Notes under the pieces: generated by a model | Databases searched by the model: none | The model's input: the letters and a program-made list of their open reading frames with translations, nothing else | Told to the model about the DNA's origin: nothing | Made by a program: the position numbers and the translations under genes | Shown: in pieces, positions 54,712 to 63,989 of the stretch | How positions within the stretch are numbered: the stretch's first letter is position 1 | Layout of the letters: each line of letters begins with the position of its first letter | Source of the DNA: Planctomycetota bacterium | GTDB taxonomy: Bacteria; Planctomycetota; Planctomycetia; Planctomycetales; Planctomycetaceae | Assembly: GCA_027618475.1 (NCBI GenBank) | Contig: JAQCEJ010000003.1 | Coordinates: 1 to 64,000, forward strand | DNA length: 64,000 bases | Direction: 5' to 3'

Positions 54712-55608
54712 TCAGGCCACCGGCGTCAACCGGCTGTTCATTTCCACAAAAATCTCCTCCAGATTAAGATCTTCTACGCTTACCGTGGCGTTCCATTTTT
54801 GCCGCAAGAGCGAGAGCAAAGCATCATCGGCTCCGACGACTGTCGCGAGGGCGATCTTGCCGCTGACTTCGGTGTGCAGGGCCTGAGGAACTTCGAAGTC
54901 GGCTGTAAATTCCCACTCGCCGGCGATGCGGATGCGCTTCACGCGATCTTTTAATGCATCGAGTTCTTCGAACAGGCTCACTTCGCCCGCTTTGAGCATC
55001 ACCACGTGCGAGGCGACTCGTTCCAAATCGGATGTGATGTGCGTCGAGAACAGAATCGTTTTGTTCTCCTCCTGGGCGAATTCGAGCAGGCTCCTTAAAA
55101 ACTCGCGGCGGGCCAGCGGGTCTAATGCGGCGACCGGTTCGTCGAGGATCAACAAGTCGGGACGCGGGCCCATCGCCAAGAGCAGGCCGAGTTTTTGCAA
55201 CTGGCCGGGGGAGAGGGGACCGATGCGATGGGTGCGGGGGATGTCCCAGTTATTGATGAGCTTGTCCATCAGCTTGGCGTCCCACTTCGGATAATACGCC
55301 GATGTGTATTGGATGATCTGTTCGACGGTCATCCACGAATACAATCGGATGTCTTGCGGGACGTAGCCGAGACGCTCTTTGACCTCGGCGGAGAGGTGCA
55401 GCGAATCGTCGCCCAGGAGTTCGGAGTTGCCCATCGTCGGACGGAGCAGACCGACGAGGCATTTGATGAGGGTCGATTTGCCGGCTCCGTTGGCACCGAG
55501 CAGGCCGACGACGGTACCGGCGGGGATGTCGAGCGTAATACCCCGCAGGACTTGCGTGCTGCCGAAGTTTTTCCAGAGGTTGCCGGTGCGAATGGCGAAG
55601 TCGGTCAT
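54712..55608 (-). CDS. ABC transporter ATP-binding protein
   Basis: 298 aa. Walker A GANGAGKS, a variant signature LSPGQLQKLGL (instead of LSGGQ), Walker B LLILDEP and the D/H loops (FSTHITSDLER) are all recognisable. The start overlaps the end of the GntR regulator gene by 4 nt, so the genes are coupled. Fits the YtrB/BcrA-like single-domain export ATPases that accompany YtrA regulators. Confidence 0.93.
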   Translation of the reverse strand: MTDFAIRTGNLWKNFGSTQVLRGITLDIPAGTVVGLLGANGAGKSTLIKCLVGLLRPTMGNSELLGDDSLHLSAEVKERLGYVPQDIRLYSWMTVEQIIQYTSAYYPKWDAKLMDKLINNWDIPRTHRIGPLSPGQLQKLGLLLAMGPRPDLLILDEPVAALDPLARREFLRSLLEFAQEENKTILFSTHITSDLERVASHVVMLKAGEVSLFEELDALKDRVKRIRIAGEWEFTADFEVPQALHTEVSGKIALATVVGADDALLSLLRQKWNATVSVEDLNLEEIFVEMNSRLTPVA

Positions 55609-56000
55609 GGTCGTTGCTCCCGCAAATGTTTTTTGACCTGGTCGAGAATGTGATCGTCGGTCAGCCCGAGTTGCAGACCGCGGGCGACAAGCTGGTCGAT
55701 GAAAGGTTGCAGTTGTTCGCGGCGTTGGGTAAGCGTGCCGGAATCGGTTTGCTCGCTGATGCGCATCCCCTGCCCGCGCTCGCGTTCGATGAGCCCCTCG
55801 GCCTGCAATTTGGCATAGGCTTTGGAGACGGTCATCATGTTGATTTCGAGTTCGGCGGCCATCTGCCGGACGGAGGGCAACATGTCGCCGGGTTTCAGCC
55901 GTCCGCCGGCGACGAACGCGCGGACCTGATCCATAAGCTGCCGATAGATCGGCACGCCGGAGGAAGGATGAATCGAAAACTCGAACGGTTCATGCTGCAT
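55605..56000 (-). CDS. GntR-family regulator, YtrA subfamily (leaderless)
   Basis: 131 aa. A winged-helix domain covers about residues 10-75 (FVAGGRLKPGDMLPSVRQMAAELEINMMTVSKAY is the recognition segment region), followed by a short C-terminal dimerisation part without an effector-binding domain, the YtrA type. The start at 56000 is preferred because the promoter puts the transcript start at or next to this ATG, so the mRNA is probably leaderless. Binding site upstream suggests self-control. Confidence 0.88.
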   Translation of the reverse strand: MQHEPFEFSIHPSSGVPIYRQLMDQVRAFVAGGRLKPGDMLPSVRQMAAELEINMMTVSKAYAKLQAEGLIERERGQGMRISEQTDSGTLTQRREQLQPFIDQLVARGLQLGLTDDHILDQVKKHLREQRP

Positions 56001-56002
56001 AT

Positions 56003-56024
56003 GTGTATTACAACAGTAATGCAC
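56003..56024. promoter_or_regulatory. Operator candidate for the GntR regulator
   Basis: GTGTATTAC-N4-GTAATGCAC, a 22-bp inverted repeat with one mismatch, overlying the -10 box and spacer of the operon promoter. Size and position are as expected for a YtrA-type repressor site. Confidence 0.55.
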
Positions 56025-56035
56025 GTGAACGTCAA
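56007..56035 (-). promoter_or_regulatory. Promoter of the GntR-ABC operon
   Basis: TTGACG, a 17-bp spacer and TGTAAT, each one base from consensus, on the minus strand. The expected start falls at about 56000, the A of the regulator's ATG. Confidence 0.6.
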
Positions 56036-56129
56036 GGGGTGAGGGGCGAGAGGTTGGGGATTAGGGGTTGAAGAATCTCATGAAGGCGTGACTACGCGCC
56101 TGGTAGTGGAAAGTGTATCATCTCGCGAC

Positions 56130-56345
56130 ATGGGGAATTCACAAGACAGATTCCGAGTCGACAAGACGGCGTTCTCTGTGGTTTCGCTCCACGACGAGCC
56201 AGATGACGTGGCATATTGGCGTAGCAAAACGCCGCAAGAACGTCTGGAAGCTACAGAGTTGATGCGACAGGTCATTTATGGGTACGACCCGGCTACCGCC
56301 CGATTTCAAAGATTTTTTGAAATTGCTGAACTCGAAACGCGTTAA
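56130..56345 (+). CDS. Small acidic protein of a putative nucleotidyltransferase module
   Basis: 71 aa from the ATG at 56130; GTG 56088 is a possible longer start. The product has an Asp/Glu-rich stretch (HDEPDDVAYWRSKTP) and a helical ELMRQVIYGYDPATAR segment. Its 3' end overlaps the next gene by 68 nt, which links the two. Small proteins like this commonly precede MNT-type nucleotidyltransferases in putative toxin-antitoxin pairs; the assignment is by context. Confidence 0.6.
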   Translation: MGNSQDRFRVDKTAFSVVSLHDEPDDVAYWRSKTPQERLEATELMRQVIYGYDPATARFQRFFEIAELETR

Positions 56346-56730
56346 GTACCTGCTGATAGGTGGGTATGCGGTTTCATACTATGGTTATTCTCGTGCGACG
56401 GCAGACATTGATATATGGGTCGCTATCGACCCGAAGAACGCCCAGCGCATAACCAGCGTGATTCGTGATTTTTTTGATTGTGAAGTCGAAGGGGCGACTC
56501 CGGAATTGTTCACGCAGAAGAATAAAATCGTACGTATGGGTGTTCCACCGTTTCGAATCGAAGTCCTGACGACGATATCAGGAGTGGAATTCGACGACTG
56601 TTACCTGAAACGAAAGCGTGTTTCAATCGACGGAATTAAAGTTTCGCTGATCAGTCTCGAAGACCTGAAGGTTAACAAACGAGCAAGCGGGCGGCATCAG
56701 GACTTGAATGATTTGGAACATCTCAAGTGA
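56278..56730 (+). CDS. MNT-type nucleotidyltransferase
   Basis: 150 aa. The nucleotidyltransferase core is visible as LIGGYAVSYYGYSRATADIDIWV, with the GG and DxD residues of the family. A helical C-terminal part (DDCYLKRKRVSIDGIKVSL, SLEDLKVNKRASGRHQDLND) fits AbiEii/DUF6036-like members. Together with the small gene before it this may be a type II-like toxin-antitoxin or phage-resistance pair; which is toxin is not established. Confidence 0.75.
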   Translation: MGTTRLPPDFKDFLKLLNSKRVKYLLIGGYAVSYYGYSRATADIDIWVAIDPKNAQRITSVIRDFFDCEVEGATPELFTQKNKIVRMGVPPFRIEVLTTISGVEFDDCYLKRKRVSIDGIKVSLISLEDLKVNKRASGRHQDLNDLEHLK

Positions 56731-56879
56731 TACATGACGACTTTTTTGCTGCGTCAGATTTTCTGAACTCAACCAAACCGCGCATGTCTTAGGACTCTTG
56801 TCTCTCGACGCTTGATTTCCTAAAACGGTCTTGAGTCACGATCCTATTGCATTTTATCCCACCGGAGAAACGTTCAGCC

Positions 56880-58112
56880 ATGGCCAGGATTAACGAAAAC
56901 TTTTTGAAGCTCAAAGCCGGTTATCTGTTTCCTGAAATCGGTCGGCGGGTGACGCAGTTTGCTCAGCAGAATCCCGAGGCGAAAATCATTCGGCTGGGGA
57001 TCGGCGATGTCACCGAACCGCTGCCGGCGGCGGCGATCGCCGCGATGCACGCCGCCGTCGACGAGATGGGAGAACGAGCGACATTCAAAGGATACGGCCC
57101 CGAACAAGGGTACGATTTTCTGCGCAACGCGATTGCGAAGCACGATTATGAGTCGCGCGGTTGCGACGTCGACGCCGATGAGATTTTCGTGTCGGACGGC
57201 TCGAAGTGCGACACGGGGAATATTCTCGATATCTTCGGACTCGACAACGTCGTCGCCGTCACCGATCCCGTCTATCCCGTGTATGTCGACACGAACGTGA
57301 TGGCGGGACGTACGGGGACGGCCGATGACGCCGGGCGGTTCGGCGGGCTGGTTTATATTCCCGTCACCGAAGAGAACAATTTTGTGCCGGCGATCCCCGA
57401 ACAGCACGTCGATCTCATCTATTTGTGCTATCCCAACAACCCAACGGGGACGGTCGCGACGCAAGAGACGTTACAGAAGTGGGTCGATTATGCGAAGGCC
57501 GAGAAGGCCGTGATCTTGTACGATTCGGCATACGAGGCGTATATCACGACGCCGGGGATTCCGCACTCGATTTACGAAATTCCGCGAGCCCGCGAGGTGG
57601 CGATCGAGTTCCGCAGCTTCAGCAAGACGGCGGGGTTCACCGGAACGCGATGCGCGTATACCGTCGTGCCGAAGTCGTTGAAAGGATCAACGGCGACCGG
57701 CGAGGCAGTCGACTTGCACCGGTTGTGGAACCGGCGGCATTGCACCAAGTTCAACGGCGTGCCTTATATCATTCAGAAGGGGGCCGAGGCCGTCTACTCG
57801 AACGAAGGAAAACAGCAGGTGCAAAACTTGTTGTCGTTCTATCTCGAAAATGCCCGGTTGTTGCGCGAGGGGTTGCAAAGCGTCGGCATCACGGTGCATG
57901 GCGGAGTCGATGCACCGTACGTCTGGCTGAAAACACCCAATAATCTCAGCAGTTGGGATTTCTTCGACCGTCTGCTTGGCAAAGCCCACCTGGTTGGAAC
58001 ACCCGGCAGCGGCTTTGGCGCAAGCGGCGAAGGGTATTTCCGTTTGAGCGCGTTCAACAGCCGGGCGAACATCAACGAAGCGGTGACGCGGTTTCAGCAG
58101 GCTGTACGGTAA
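56880..58112 (+). CDS. dapL: LL-diaminopimelate aminotransferase
   Basis: 410 aa, the usual DapL length. VRLGIGDVT-like segment ([14 protein letters not shown]), [20 protein letters not shown] and the PLP lysine region [17 protein letters not shown] are all typical. It converts tetrahydrodipicolinate directly to LL-DAP and is found in plants, Chlamydiae and Planctomycetes. GGAG lies 13 nt before the ATG. dapF at 24-25 kb takes the product further, so lysine and peptidoglycan-type DAP synthesis are represented. Confidence 0.95.
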   Translation: MARINENFLKLKAGYLFPEIGRRVTQFAQQNPEAKIIRLGIGDVTEPLPAAAIAAMHAAVDEMGERATFKGYGPEQGYDFLRNAIAKHDYESRGCDVDADEIFVSDGSKCDTGNILDIFGLDNVVAVTDPVYPVYVDTNVMAGRTGTADDAGRFGGLVYIPVTEENNFVPAIPEQHVDLIYLCYPNNPTGTVATQETLQKWVDYAKAEKAVILYDSAYEAYITTPGIPHSIYEIPRAREVAIEFRSFSKTAGFTGTRCAYTVVPKSLKGSTATGEAVDLHRLWNRRHCTKFNGVPYIIQKGAEAVYSNEGKQQVQNLLSFYLENARLLREGLQSVGITVHGGVDAPYVWLKTPNNLSSWDFFDRLLGKAHLVGTPGSGFGASGEGYFRLSAFNSRANINEAVTRFQQAVR

Positions 58113-58140
58113 GTGGCTGGCGCTACGCTGTGATTCGCTG

Positions 58141-60039
58141 TTAACCTTGGGACGACGAATTCGCAGCGTCTGCACTTACTGGTGCCGACTCGCTTGATGG
58201 CATATCGGCTGTGGCGTCGGTTGGCGTTTCGTCGGTTGGTTCCGACTCAGCCGGCGGTGTTTCGGACTTTGTCTCAACCAGTGCAAACAACGACGTCTTG
58301 CCGAACGGCTTCATGCATTTCGGACATTTAAACTTGGCGATACCGCTGCCGGTTTTGCCACCGATTTTTTCTTTCTTACGTCCGTCTTCACTGACGATCA
58401 GACCGCAGCCTTCACATTTTCGACCGATGAGTTGCAGCGTGTAGTTTTTGTCGGCCTGGTAATAGTCGACGTTCTTGAGAATGTGCAGCACCTGTTCGGT
58501 ATAATGGCATTTCTGTTCGTCAAACTCATCGCGCATCGGTACGCCGATGTCTTCACCAAGCCCTGTGATGCCGTACAGGTCGCTGATGATCGCACAGAAG
58601 TCGCGGAACTGCGAAAGCGGAAACGAGAGATAATGCGGGAACGGCATGTCGTCGGTCTTGGGAAGCATAATGGCGATGCGTCCCTCGCCGAAGACCTGAA
58701 CTCCGGCGAACATCGACTCATGTTCGTACTGTACCGGCTGAACGACACGGATTTCGCGAAATTTGTCGACCGGAATGGTTATCTGACTGGCGAGCGTCAG
58801 TTCGGCCGCTGGTTTTCCTTCCTTGAGTTGCCCGATAAGCGTTTCTCGGGCCGCCGGTTTCTTCTTGTCTGCGCCGCCGAACAATCCCCCCTTTTTGACG
58901 AGATTGACCAGCATGATGCTGTCGTTCGAGAAGAAAATGTCGTGCAGGACTTCGGTGCCAAGCAGGCTTCCGGGTTTCAGTTTGAGTTTTTGAGGGTCAA
59001 CCACGAGCAACGCGATGTCGGCGAGACTGCGGGTGAAATTTCCTCCATCGATCGTATGTGGATCGGTCGATTGCGGAACGGCAGGGGACGCACCAGACGT
59101 CTCGACCGTATCGGGTTTTTGCTCCCACATCTGGTCGGGGACGATGAACAGCGATTTGCATTTCGGACAACGCCCCGACATGCCGCGATGCCGTTCTTTG
59201 ACTTCGATGCGATGACCGTTGGGGCAAAAGACGATCACTCCTTCGGGGTTTGAGGAGCGCCGGCGGCGGCGGCCCGACTGCTGGCGTTTTTGAGATTCGA
59301 CCTCTTCCTGAAGAGCGACATTCAGCAGCACATCGCCGGCGGTTGCTTCGGAGTGCGCAATCTCAGGACCGGAATTGGTCGTGGAGGAATCTGCGGCCGC
59401 GTCGGTTTGTCCTTCCGCAGCGGGTGTATTGGTTCCCTGCTCTGTCGGGTTTGCTGCGGCGTCGGTCTTCGACGGAGTCTCGGCTGGAGAACCGGAAATC
59501 GAGTAGGTGTTGGATTCTTCCCCTTTGACGACCTTAGGCAATGTCGACGAACCCGATTGACCTTGCGCCGGTTGATTTTTCTTCTCGGGGCGCTTTATCT
59601 GGGCATTGATCTGCACGCCCTCGTCGAGTTCAAAATCCAATTCGCCACCGTCGTCAGCCGATGTGTTGGCGTCGTCATGTGAAACATTGCGGTGTCGTCC
59701 CGCCGAGCGGCTGTGTTCGATGATCGACTCTGCAGGAACGATCATGTCCTCCTGCGAAACGCTGTAAATAATCGGTCGCGGCTTCGAGATCCGCTGGCGG
59801 TAAGATTCGGCAATCTCTTCCTGCATGAAGGCGCCGCAATTCCAGCATCGCACCAGGCCGATGCGCACCATCTCGTGACACGAGCTGCATTCTTTCTCTT
59901 CGTCCGATGGCGCTGTCGGCGTTTTTTCCACCGAACCTGACGCTTTACCATCGAGAACGAAACCGCACGAGGGGCATTGAGGCGTGTCGTGGAGCAACAT
60001 CTCGCGGCACGACGGACAAGGTTTCATCGCCAGATTCAT
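58141..60039 (-). CDS. Multi-zinc-ribbon protein next to the FtsK-like ATPase
   Basis: 632 aa. Four separate Cys clusters each look like zinc ribbons: CPSC...CPSC (residues about 8-25), CSSC...CWNC (50-68), CPNG...CPKC (about 273-297) and CEGC...CPKC (about 556-588). Between them are long Ser/Thr/Ala-rich linkers and a roughly 240-residue central domain of unknown fold. It is soluble as far as can be seen. Position next to the large FtsK/EssC-like ATPase on the same strand suggests a shared system. Confidence 0.75.
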   Translation of the reverse strand: MNLAMKPCPSCREMLLHDTPQCPSCGFVLDGKASGSVEKTPTAPSDEEKECSSCHEMVRIGLVRCWNCGAFMQEEIAESYRQRISKPRPIIYSVSQEDMIVPAESIIEHSRSAGRHRNVSHDDANTSADDGGELDFELDEGVQINAQIKRPEKKNQPAQGQSGSSTLPKVVKGEESNTYSISGSPAETPSKTDAAANPTEQGTNTPAAEGQTDAAADSSTTNSGPEIAHSEATAGDVLLNVALQEEVESQKRQQSGRRRRRSSNPEGVIVFCPNGHRIEVKERHRGMSGRCPKCKSLFIVPDQMWEQKPDTVETSGASPAVPQSTDPHTIDGGNFTRSLADIALLVVDPQKLKLKPGSLLGTEVLHDIFFSNDSIMLVNLVKKGGLFGGADKKKPAARETLIGQLKEGKPAAELTLASQITIPVDKFREIRVVQPVQYEHESMFAGVQVFGEGRIAIMLPKTDDMPFPHYLSFPLSQFRDFCAIISDLYGITGLGEDIGVPMRDEFDEQKCHYTEQVLHILKNVDYYQADKNYTLQLIGRKCEGCGLIVSEDGRKKEKIGGKTGSGIAKFKCPKCMKPFGKTSLFALVETKSETPPAESEPTDETPTDATADMPSSESAPVSADAANSSSQG

Positions 60040-60323
60040 GCTGATACTCTGCTAATATGTGAACGTGTCAGATGTCGATTTCGGATGCTTTTCAGCTTAC
60101 CACAGTGCCTGCTCATTTTCAGCCCAAAATGGGACCGAGCGATGAACAAATCGGGCAAAGCTCCGCAGAACCGGTTCCAGCGGTCAAGTCGCTTCCGAGG
60201 AGAATAACCCGATGCAACGGCGAAAAGTCACCCCAACGGATCACATCCGCTTCCAAAATCGATGCCAACTTCACGCATTAACGCGGTCGTAATGAATGTA
60301 CGGAGTGATCGCAGTGGTCACCG
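60040..60323. other. Intergenic region, 284 nt
   Basis: The gap between the FtsK-like and zinc-ribbon genes. No ORF, repeat, terminator or promoter was recognised, so whether they share one transcript is open. Confidence 0.4.
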
Positions 60324-63300
60324 TTACGTCACAGGCCATTGATCGATATCGTCGCAGATATCCAGATTCAATTCCTTCTCGACACTTTCGGGAGCCGCTC
60401 GATCGTCGGGCAACCCTGAAATCGGCTCTTCCACAGCCGGCGCATTCGTATCTGCAACGATATCAGTGGGTTCGGTCGCATTCACAGGCAGATCAACGGG
60501 TTGCCAGATGCGCCACCAGTTATCCGACAGCTCGCCGAACGGACGGAATTTTTCGACGGTGCCAAGATCGGAACGATGCAGCAGCGCGCGATGGACACCG
60601 AGTCGTCCCGCCTCCGGGGTATCGATTAATTGGCTCGAATCGGCGGAACTCATCGGGAACAGAATTCGCATCTCGAATTCGCGAAGCAGTTGCATGCCGA
60701 GCCAGCGCATCGCGTTGCTGTTTGTGTCGCACCACACCAGCAGATGCAAACCGACCGACGGGCCCCGTTTCAAGATTTCGGCGAACTGCTGCGACGAACT
60801 GAGACGCTTTTCGGCATCGTGGCGGCCAAAACCAAAATCGTCGTCGCTCTTGCGGAGCGTCCGAAATCGTGCGACATCAAACACGATCAGCACCCGCGTC
60901 GAGAATTCTTGATCGGCCCTCTCTTCGCGGCGTTCCAGTTCTCGCATGTAATTTTCGAGTACATCCGCGGCATCGGAGGGACCGTAAACAGCGACATCGT
61001 CCGGACGATACGCTTTCATGACCGATGAGAAGCGACGCCAGAGAGTGTGCTCATCCGATTGTGCGGCGCTGCCGTCGAGAATGCTCACCACCGGAACGGT
61101 TCGAGCTGAACTCTCTTCGGATGACGGATCGGCCGGTCCATCGGTGGGAGAGACCTCTGCTAAAAGGCTCGCCGACGCGACAGCCATCATACCTGCCGCT
61201 GCAGTCGGTTGTTGACCGACGAGCAGCAGATGACAACCGTTTTGACGTTTGAGTGTGACCGAAGGAGGGGATGTCAACGACACTGCTTCACCGAGCCATA
61301 TCGAGGGTTCGAATTCTTCAGAGAATTCGGCCTCGTGTTTCGTCATCGCATCGGCGTGAGTCAAGCGATTCCAAAGTGTAACGATTTCGGAATTGAGCAT
61401 CGGATCGGCGGGACGATGTCCTTCGAAGACGAGAGCCGGCGCTGTCATGATGCCGCATTCGTCGGCGCGGTCTTTGATCTTCTGCAGATATTGCTCGCGC
61501 TGCGTCTCCGACAACCAGGCGATTTGAAAATTGTGATTCCCTTCAACCAGTCCATTGGCGTCGTTGTAAATGGCTTCACCAGGACGCGTTAACCGGCGGG
61601 CAGCCGTATTTTCTTCGCTGAGTATCAGATGGGCATCGGCTTCGCTGCACTGCAGTGCAATTCGGACATGCATCTGTCCAAGGGTACTGCGAGCGAGGGT
61701 GTACGCGCCGCCGAGTGTCTGCGAACCGAGCAACACGTGAATGCCGAATGCACGCCCTTGTCGGACGAGCCGGTCGAGAAACAGACTTGCCGCCTGCGAA
61801 TAACGGTCGTCTTCGACGAAGAATTCCTGAAACTCATCGACAATCAGCATCACTCTTGGGAGCTTCACCTCCGGATGCGCTTGACGGTACGATGCGAGAT
61901 CCTGCACTCCCGCCTGGCGGAATTTTTCGCCCCGTTCCTGGAGCAGGCGATCGAGACGTTCGAGCACACTGATGCCGAATTCGCGGTCGCTTTCGATCGC
62001 AATCACGCGTGCATGCGGCAAGGCGTGAGAAGCGTACGTTTTGAATTCGACCCCTTTTTTGAAATCGATGAGATACAGTTCGATCTGGTCGGGCGAATAA
62101 TGTAATGCTACGTTGGTAATGAGTGCATGCAGAAACGACGACTTTCCCGAACCCGTCTTGCCGGCGATGACGACATGTTGCGACGTCCCGCCCCCCAGTT
62201 TCAATTGCTGCCACTGTGAGGGACCGCTTCGTCCCAGCGGAATATGAATGCCATGCGCGCTGTCTGACGACCACATCCGATCGGGCGTCGGGGCAATACG
62301 GCTGAAACTCACCTCGACCCGTTTCGCCGCACGGGCAAGCTCGCCAAATTGTCTGAGCGAACGACTCAACTCGTCATGCGGCGGCAACTCATCCGACGCC
62401 ACAACGAGTTTTTCCAATCCGGCGAGACCGGGATGAAATCCTCCCTGTTTCCATTTCCAGACCGTTGCCATTTTTTCAAGATCGACGTTTTCGAACGCTT
62501 GCGGCAATTGAGCTTCGTTGTTGATTCCGATGACCGTCCATATGCCGCACCGCGGACCGGTCCGCATAATATTGAGCAACCGGCGGGCTGATTCTTCGCT
62601 GAAATTCGTAGGGAAATCGGCGATGACCAGCAAATGGTACGGTTCTGCGACTTCTCCGGCAGCACGGTTGTATTCGGCAAGCGTCGCGAATTCATTCCGC
62701 AGGTACGACTGCAATATATGTTCGATCTGTTCACTGATGTGCATCAGCCGTTGGTCGATGGCCTGCTCTTCGGTAAGAATTCGCCCCGAGATCAGCGCAT
62801 CGTCGTAGTCTTTCAGATGCATGAACGCCGAGAAGTTTTCTCCCAGTCCAACGGGATCAATGATCGTCGATCGTAATTGTCCAGGGGGAAACGCCGTCAG
62901 CCAGCGATAGAGAGCAAGTTGTAGAATCTTGAGCGACTCACGTCGGCCTTGTCCGCGAAACATGAGAACGAGCGACGAGACGTCGAGTAACGGAATCGCC
63001 GCCGGCAGGATGTATTGTAAAGGTAACGACGACAATCGCGGATCGCGCGGCGTGGCGTCGTCCCACTCTGAGACGTCGAGTCGGTATTCTCCCACGCGAA
63101 TCGCCTCGGGTAACAGCAGCGATTCGCCGACAGTGGCAGGAAGCTGTTCGGCACGTCGTCGCGACGGAACGGCAAGTTCGCGATGCAGATGTTCTACCGT
63201 TCCTTGAAAATAATGAATGGCCTTTTCCCAACGATGAGAGAGCATTTCCCATCGCTCCTGTGCCTGCTGACGATGGGCCGCGACGCGGTCGTGATGGGCC

Positions 63301-63989
63301 CGCTCGATTTGCGTCTTGGCCGACTGAGCCTCGGCCTGAGCCTGATGGACCTGACCGCGGTATTCGGTCTCACAACGGTCGAGTTCATCCTGCAGCTGTT
63401 TCTGAAGTGCGGCGATCTTATCGGGGAAATCGACGACCACTTGCTCGAGACCCGCGTCGCGTATGTTCGTCACTTCTCGCTGCTTGGTCGAGAGTGTTTC
63501 TCGAGCCTTTTGTAACGCCGAATCTCGCTTCTGCACGAGAGCTTCGTACCAACTGCGGACATCGCGGCGCTGTTTTTCGAGCTCGGACTGCGAATGCTTT
63601 TGCCATGCCTGAAACGCCCGCTCGCAATCGAAGATCGACTGTTTGAGCACGACCATCACATTTTCGGCATGCGAGAGCGCAATCGAATGAAGAATCCAGA
63701 TGCCGATCCAACCCAGCAGCAAACCCCCTCCCAGTGCGTACCATTGCCAATGCGACATCGGGACATCACCGGGAAAGCCGAGCAACTGCCGCATCAGAAA
63801 GAGCAAGACCATAATGGGAAGACTCATGGTCACCCAGAGTCCGAGCGGACGCAGCCCGACAAAGAGTTTACCCATCCGCTGCGCCTGCAATGCCTTCCCG
63901 GCGGCCTGGGCGTCGTTGCTCGCGGCAACAAAACGCTGATAGGATTGTTCTTCACTTACCGGCATCGGTTCAGTCGCGGATGGAACCAC
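60324..63989 (-). CDS. FtsK/EssC-like ATPase with three ATPase modules (may extend past the edge)
   Basis: 1221 aa as tracked; the reading frame is open to the window edge, so the true start may be beyond it. Two membrane helices (about residues 48-70 and 83-105) are followed by a coiled coil (115-290). A degenerate FtsK-like module occupies about 330-590. An intact one has Walker A GKTGSGKS near 613 and Walker B VMLIVDEFQEF near 715. A third degenerate module follows (HLLLVGQQPT, RVLIVFDVAR). The layout resembles type VII secretion ATPases (EccC/EssC), but the intact module is the second. Confidence 0.85.
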   Translation of the reverse strand: MVPSATEPMPVSEEQSYQRFVAASNDAQAAGKALQAQRMGKLFVGLRPLGLWVTMSLPIMVLLFLMRQLLGFPGDVPMSHWQWYALGGGLLLGWIGIWILHSIALSHAENVMVVLKQSIFDCERAFQAWQKHSQSELEKQRRDVRSWYEALVQKRDSALQKARETLSTKQREVTNIRDAGLEQVVVDFPDKIAALQKQLQDELDRCETEYRGQVHQAQAEAQSAKTQIERAHHDRVAAHRQQAQERWEMLSHRWEKAIHYFQGTVEHLHRELAVPSRRRAEQLPATVGESLLLPEAIRVGEYRLDVSEWDDATPRDPRLSSLPLQYILPAAIPLLDVSSLVLMFRGQGRRESLKILQLALYRWLTAFPPGQLRSTIIDPVGLGENFSAFMHLKDYDDALISGRILTEEQAIDQRLMHISEQIEHILQSYLRNEFATLAEYNRAAGEVAEPYHLLVIADFPTNFSEESARRLLNIMRTGPRCGIWTVIGINNEAQLPQAFENVDLEKMATVWKWKQGGFHPGLAGLEKLVVASDELPPHDELSRSLRQFGELARAAKRVEVSFSRIAPTPDRMWSSDSAHGIHIPLGRSGPSQWQQLKLGGGTSQHVVIAGKTGSGKSSFLHALITNVALHYSPDQIELYLIDFKKGVEFKTYASHALPHARVIAIESDREFGISVLERLDRLLQERGEKFRQAGVQDLASYRQAHPEVKLPRVMLIVDEFQEFFVEDDRYSQAASLFLDRLVRQGRAFGIHVLLGSQTLGGAYTLARSTLGQMHVRIALQCSEADAHLILSEENTAARRLTRPGEAIYNDANGLVEGNHNFQIAWLSETQREQYLQKIKDRADECGIMTAPALVFEGHRPADPMLNSEIVTLWNRLTHADAMTKHEAEFSEEFEPSIWLGEAVSLTSPPSVTLKRQNGCHLLLVGQQPTAAAGMMAVASASLLAEVSPTDGPADPSSEESSARTVPVVSILDGSAAQSDEHTLWRRFSSVMKAYRPDDVAVYGPSDAADVLENYMRELERREERADQEFSTRVLIVFDVARFRTLRKSDDDFGFGRHDAEKRLSSSQQFAEILKRGPSVGLHLLVWCDTNSNAMRWLGMQLLREFEMRILFPMSSADSSQLIDTPEAGRLGVHRALLHRSDLGTVEKFRPFGELSDNWWRIWQPVDLPVNATEPTDIVADTNAPAVEEPISGLPDDRAAPESVEKELNLDICDDIDQWPVT

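Noticed and set aside
60324-63989. Complete type VII secretion locus
   Set aside because: Only the ATPase-like protein is present; no WXG100, EccB/EccD or mycosin genes are seen in the window.
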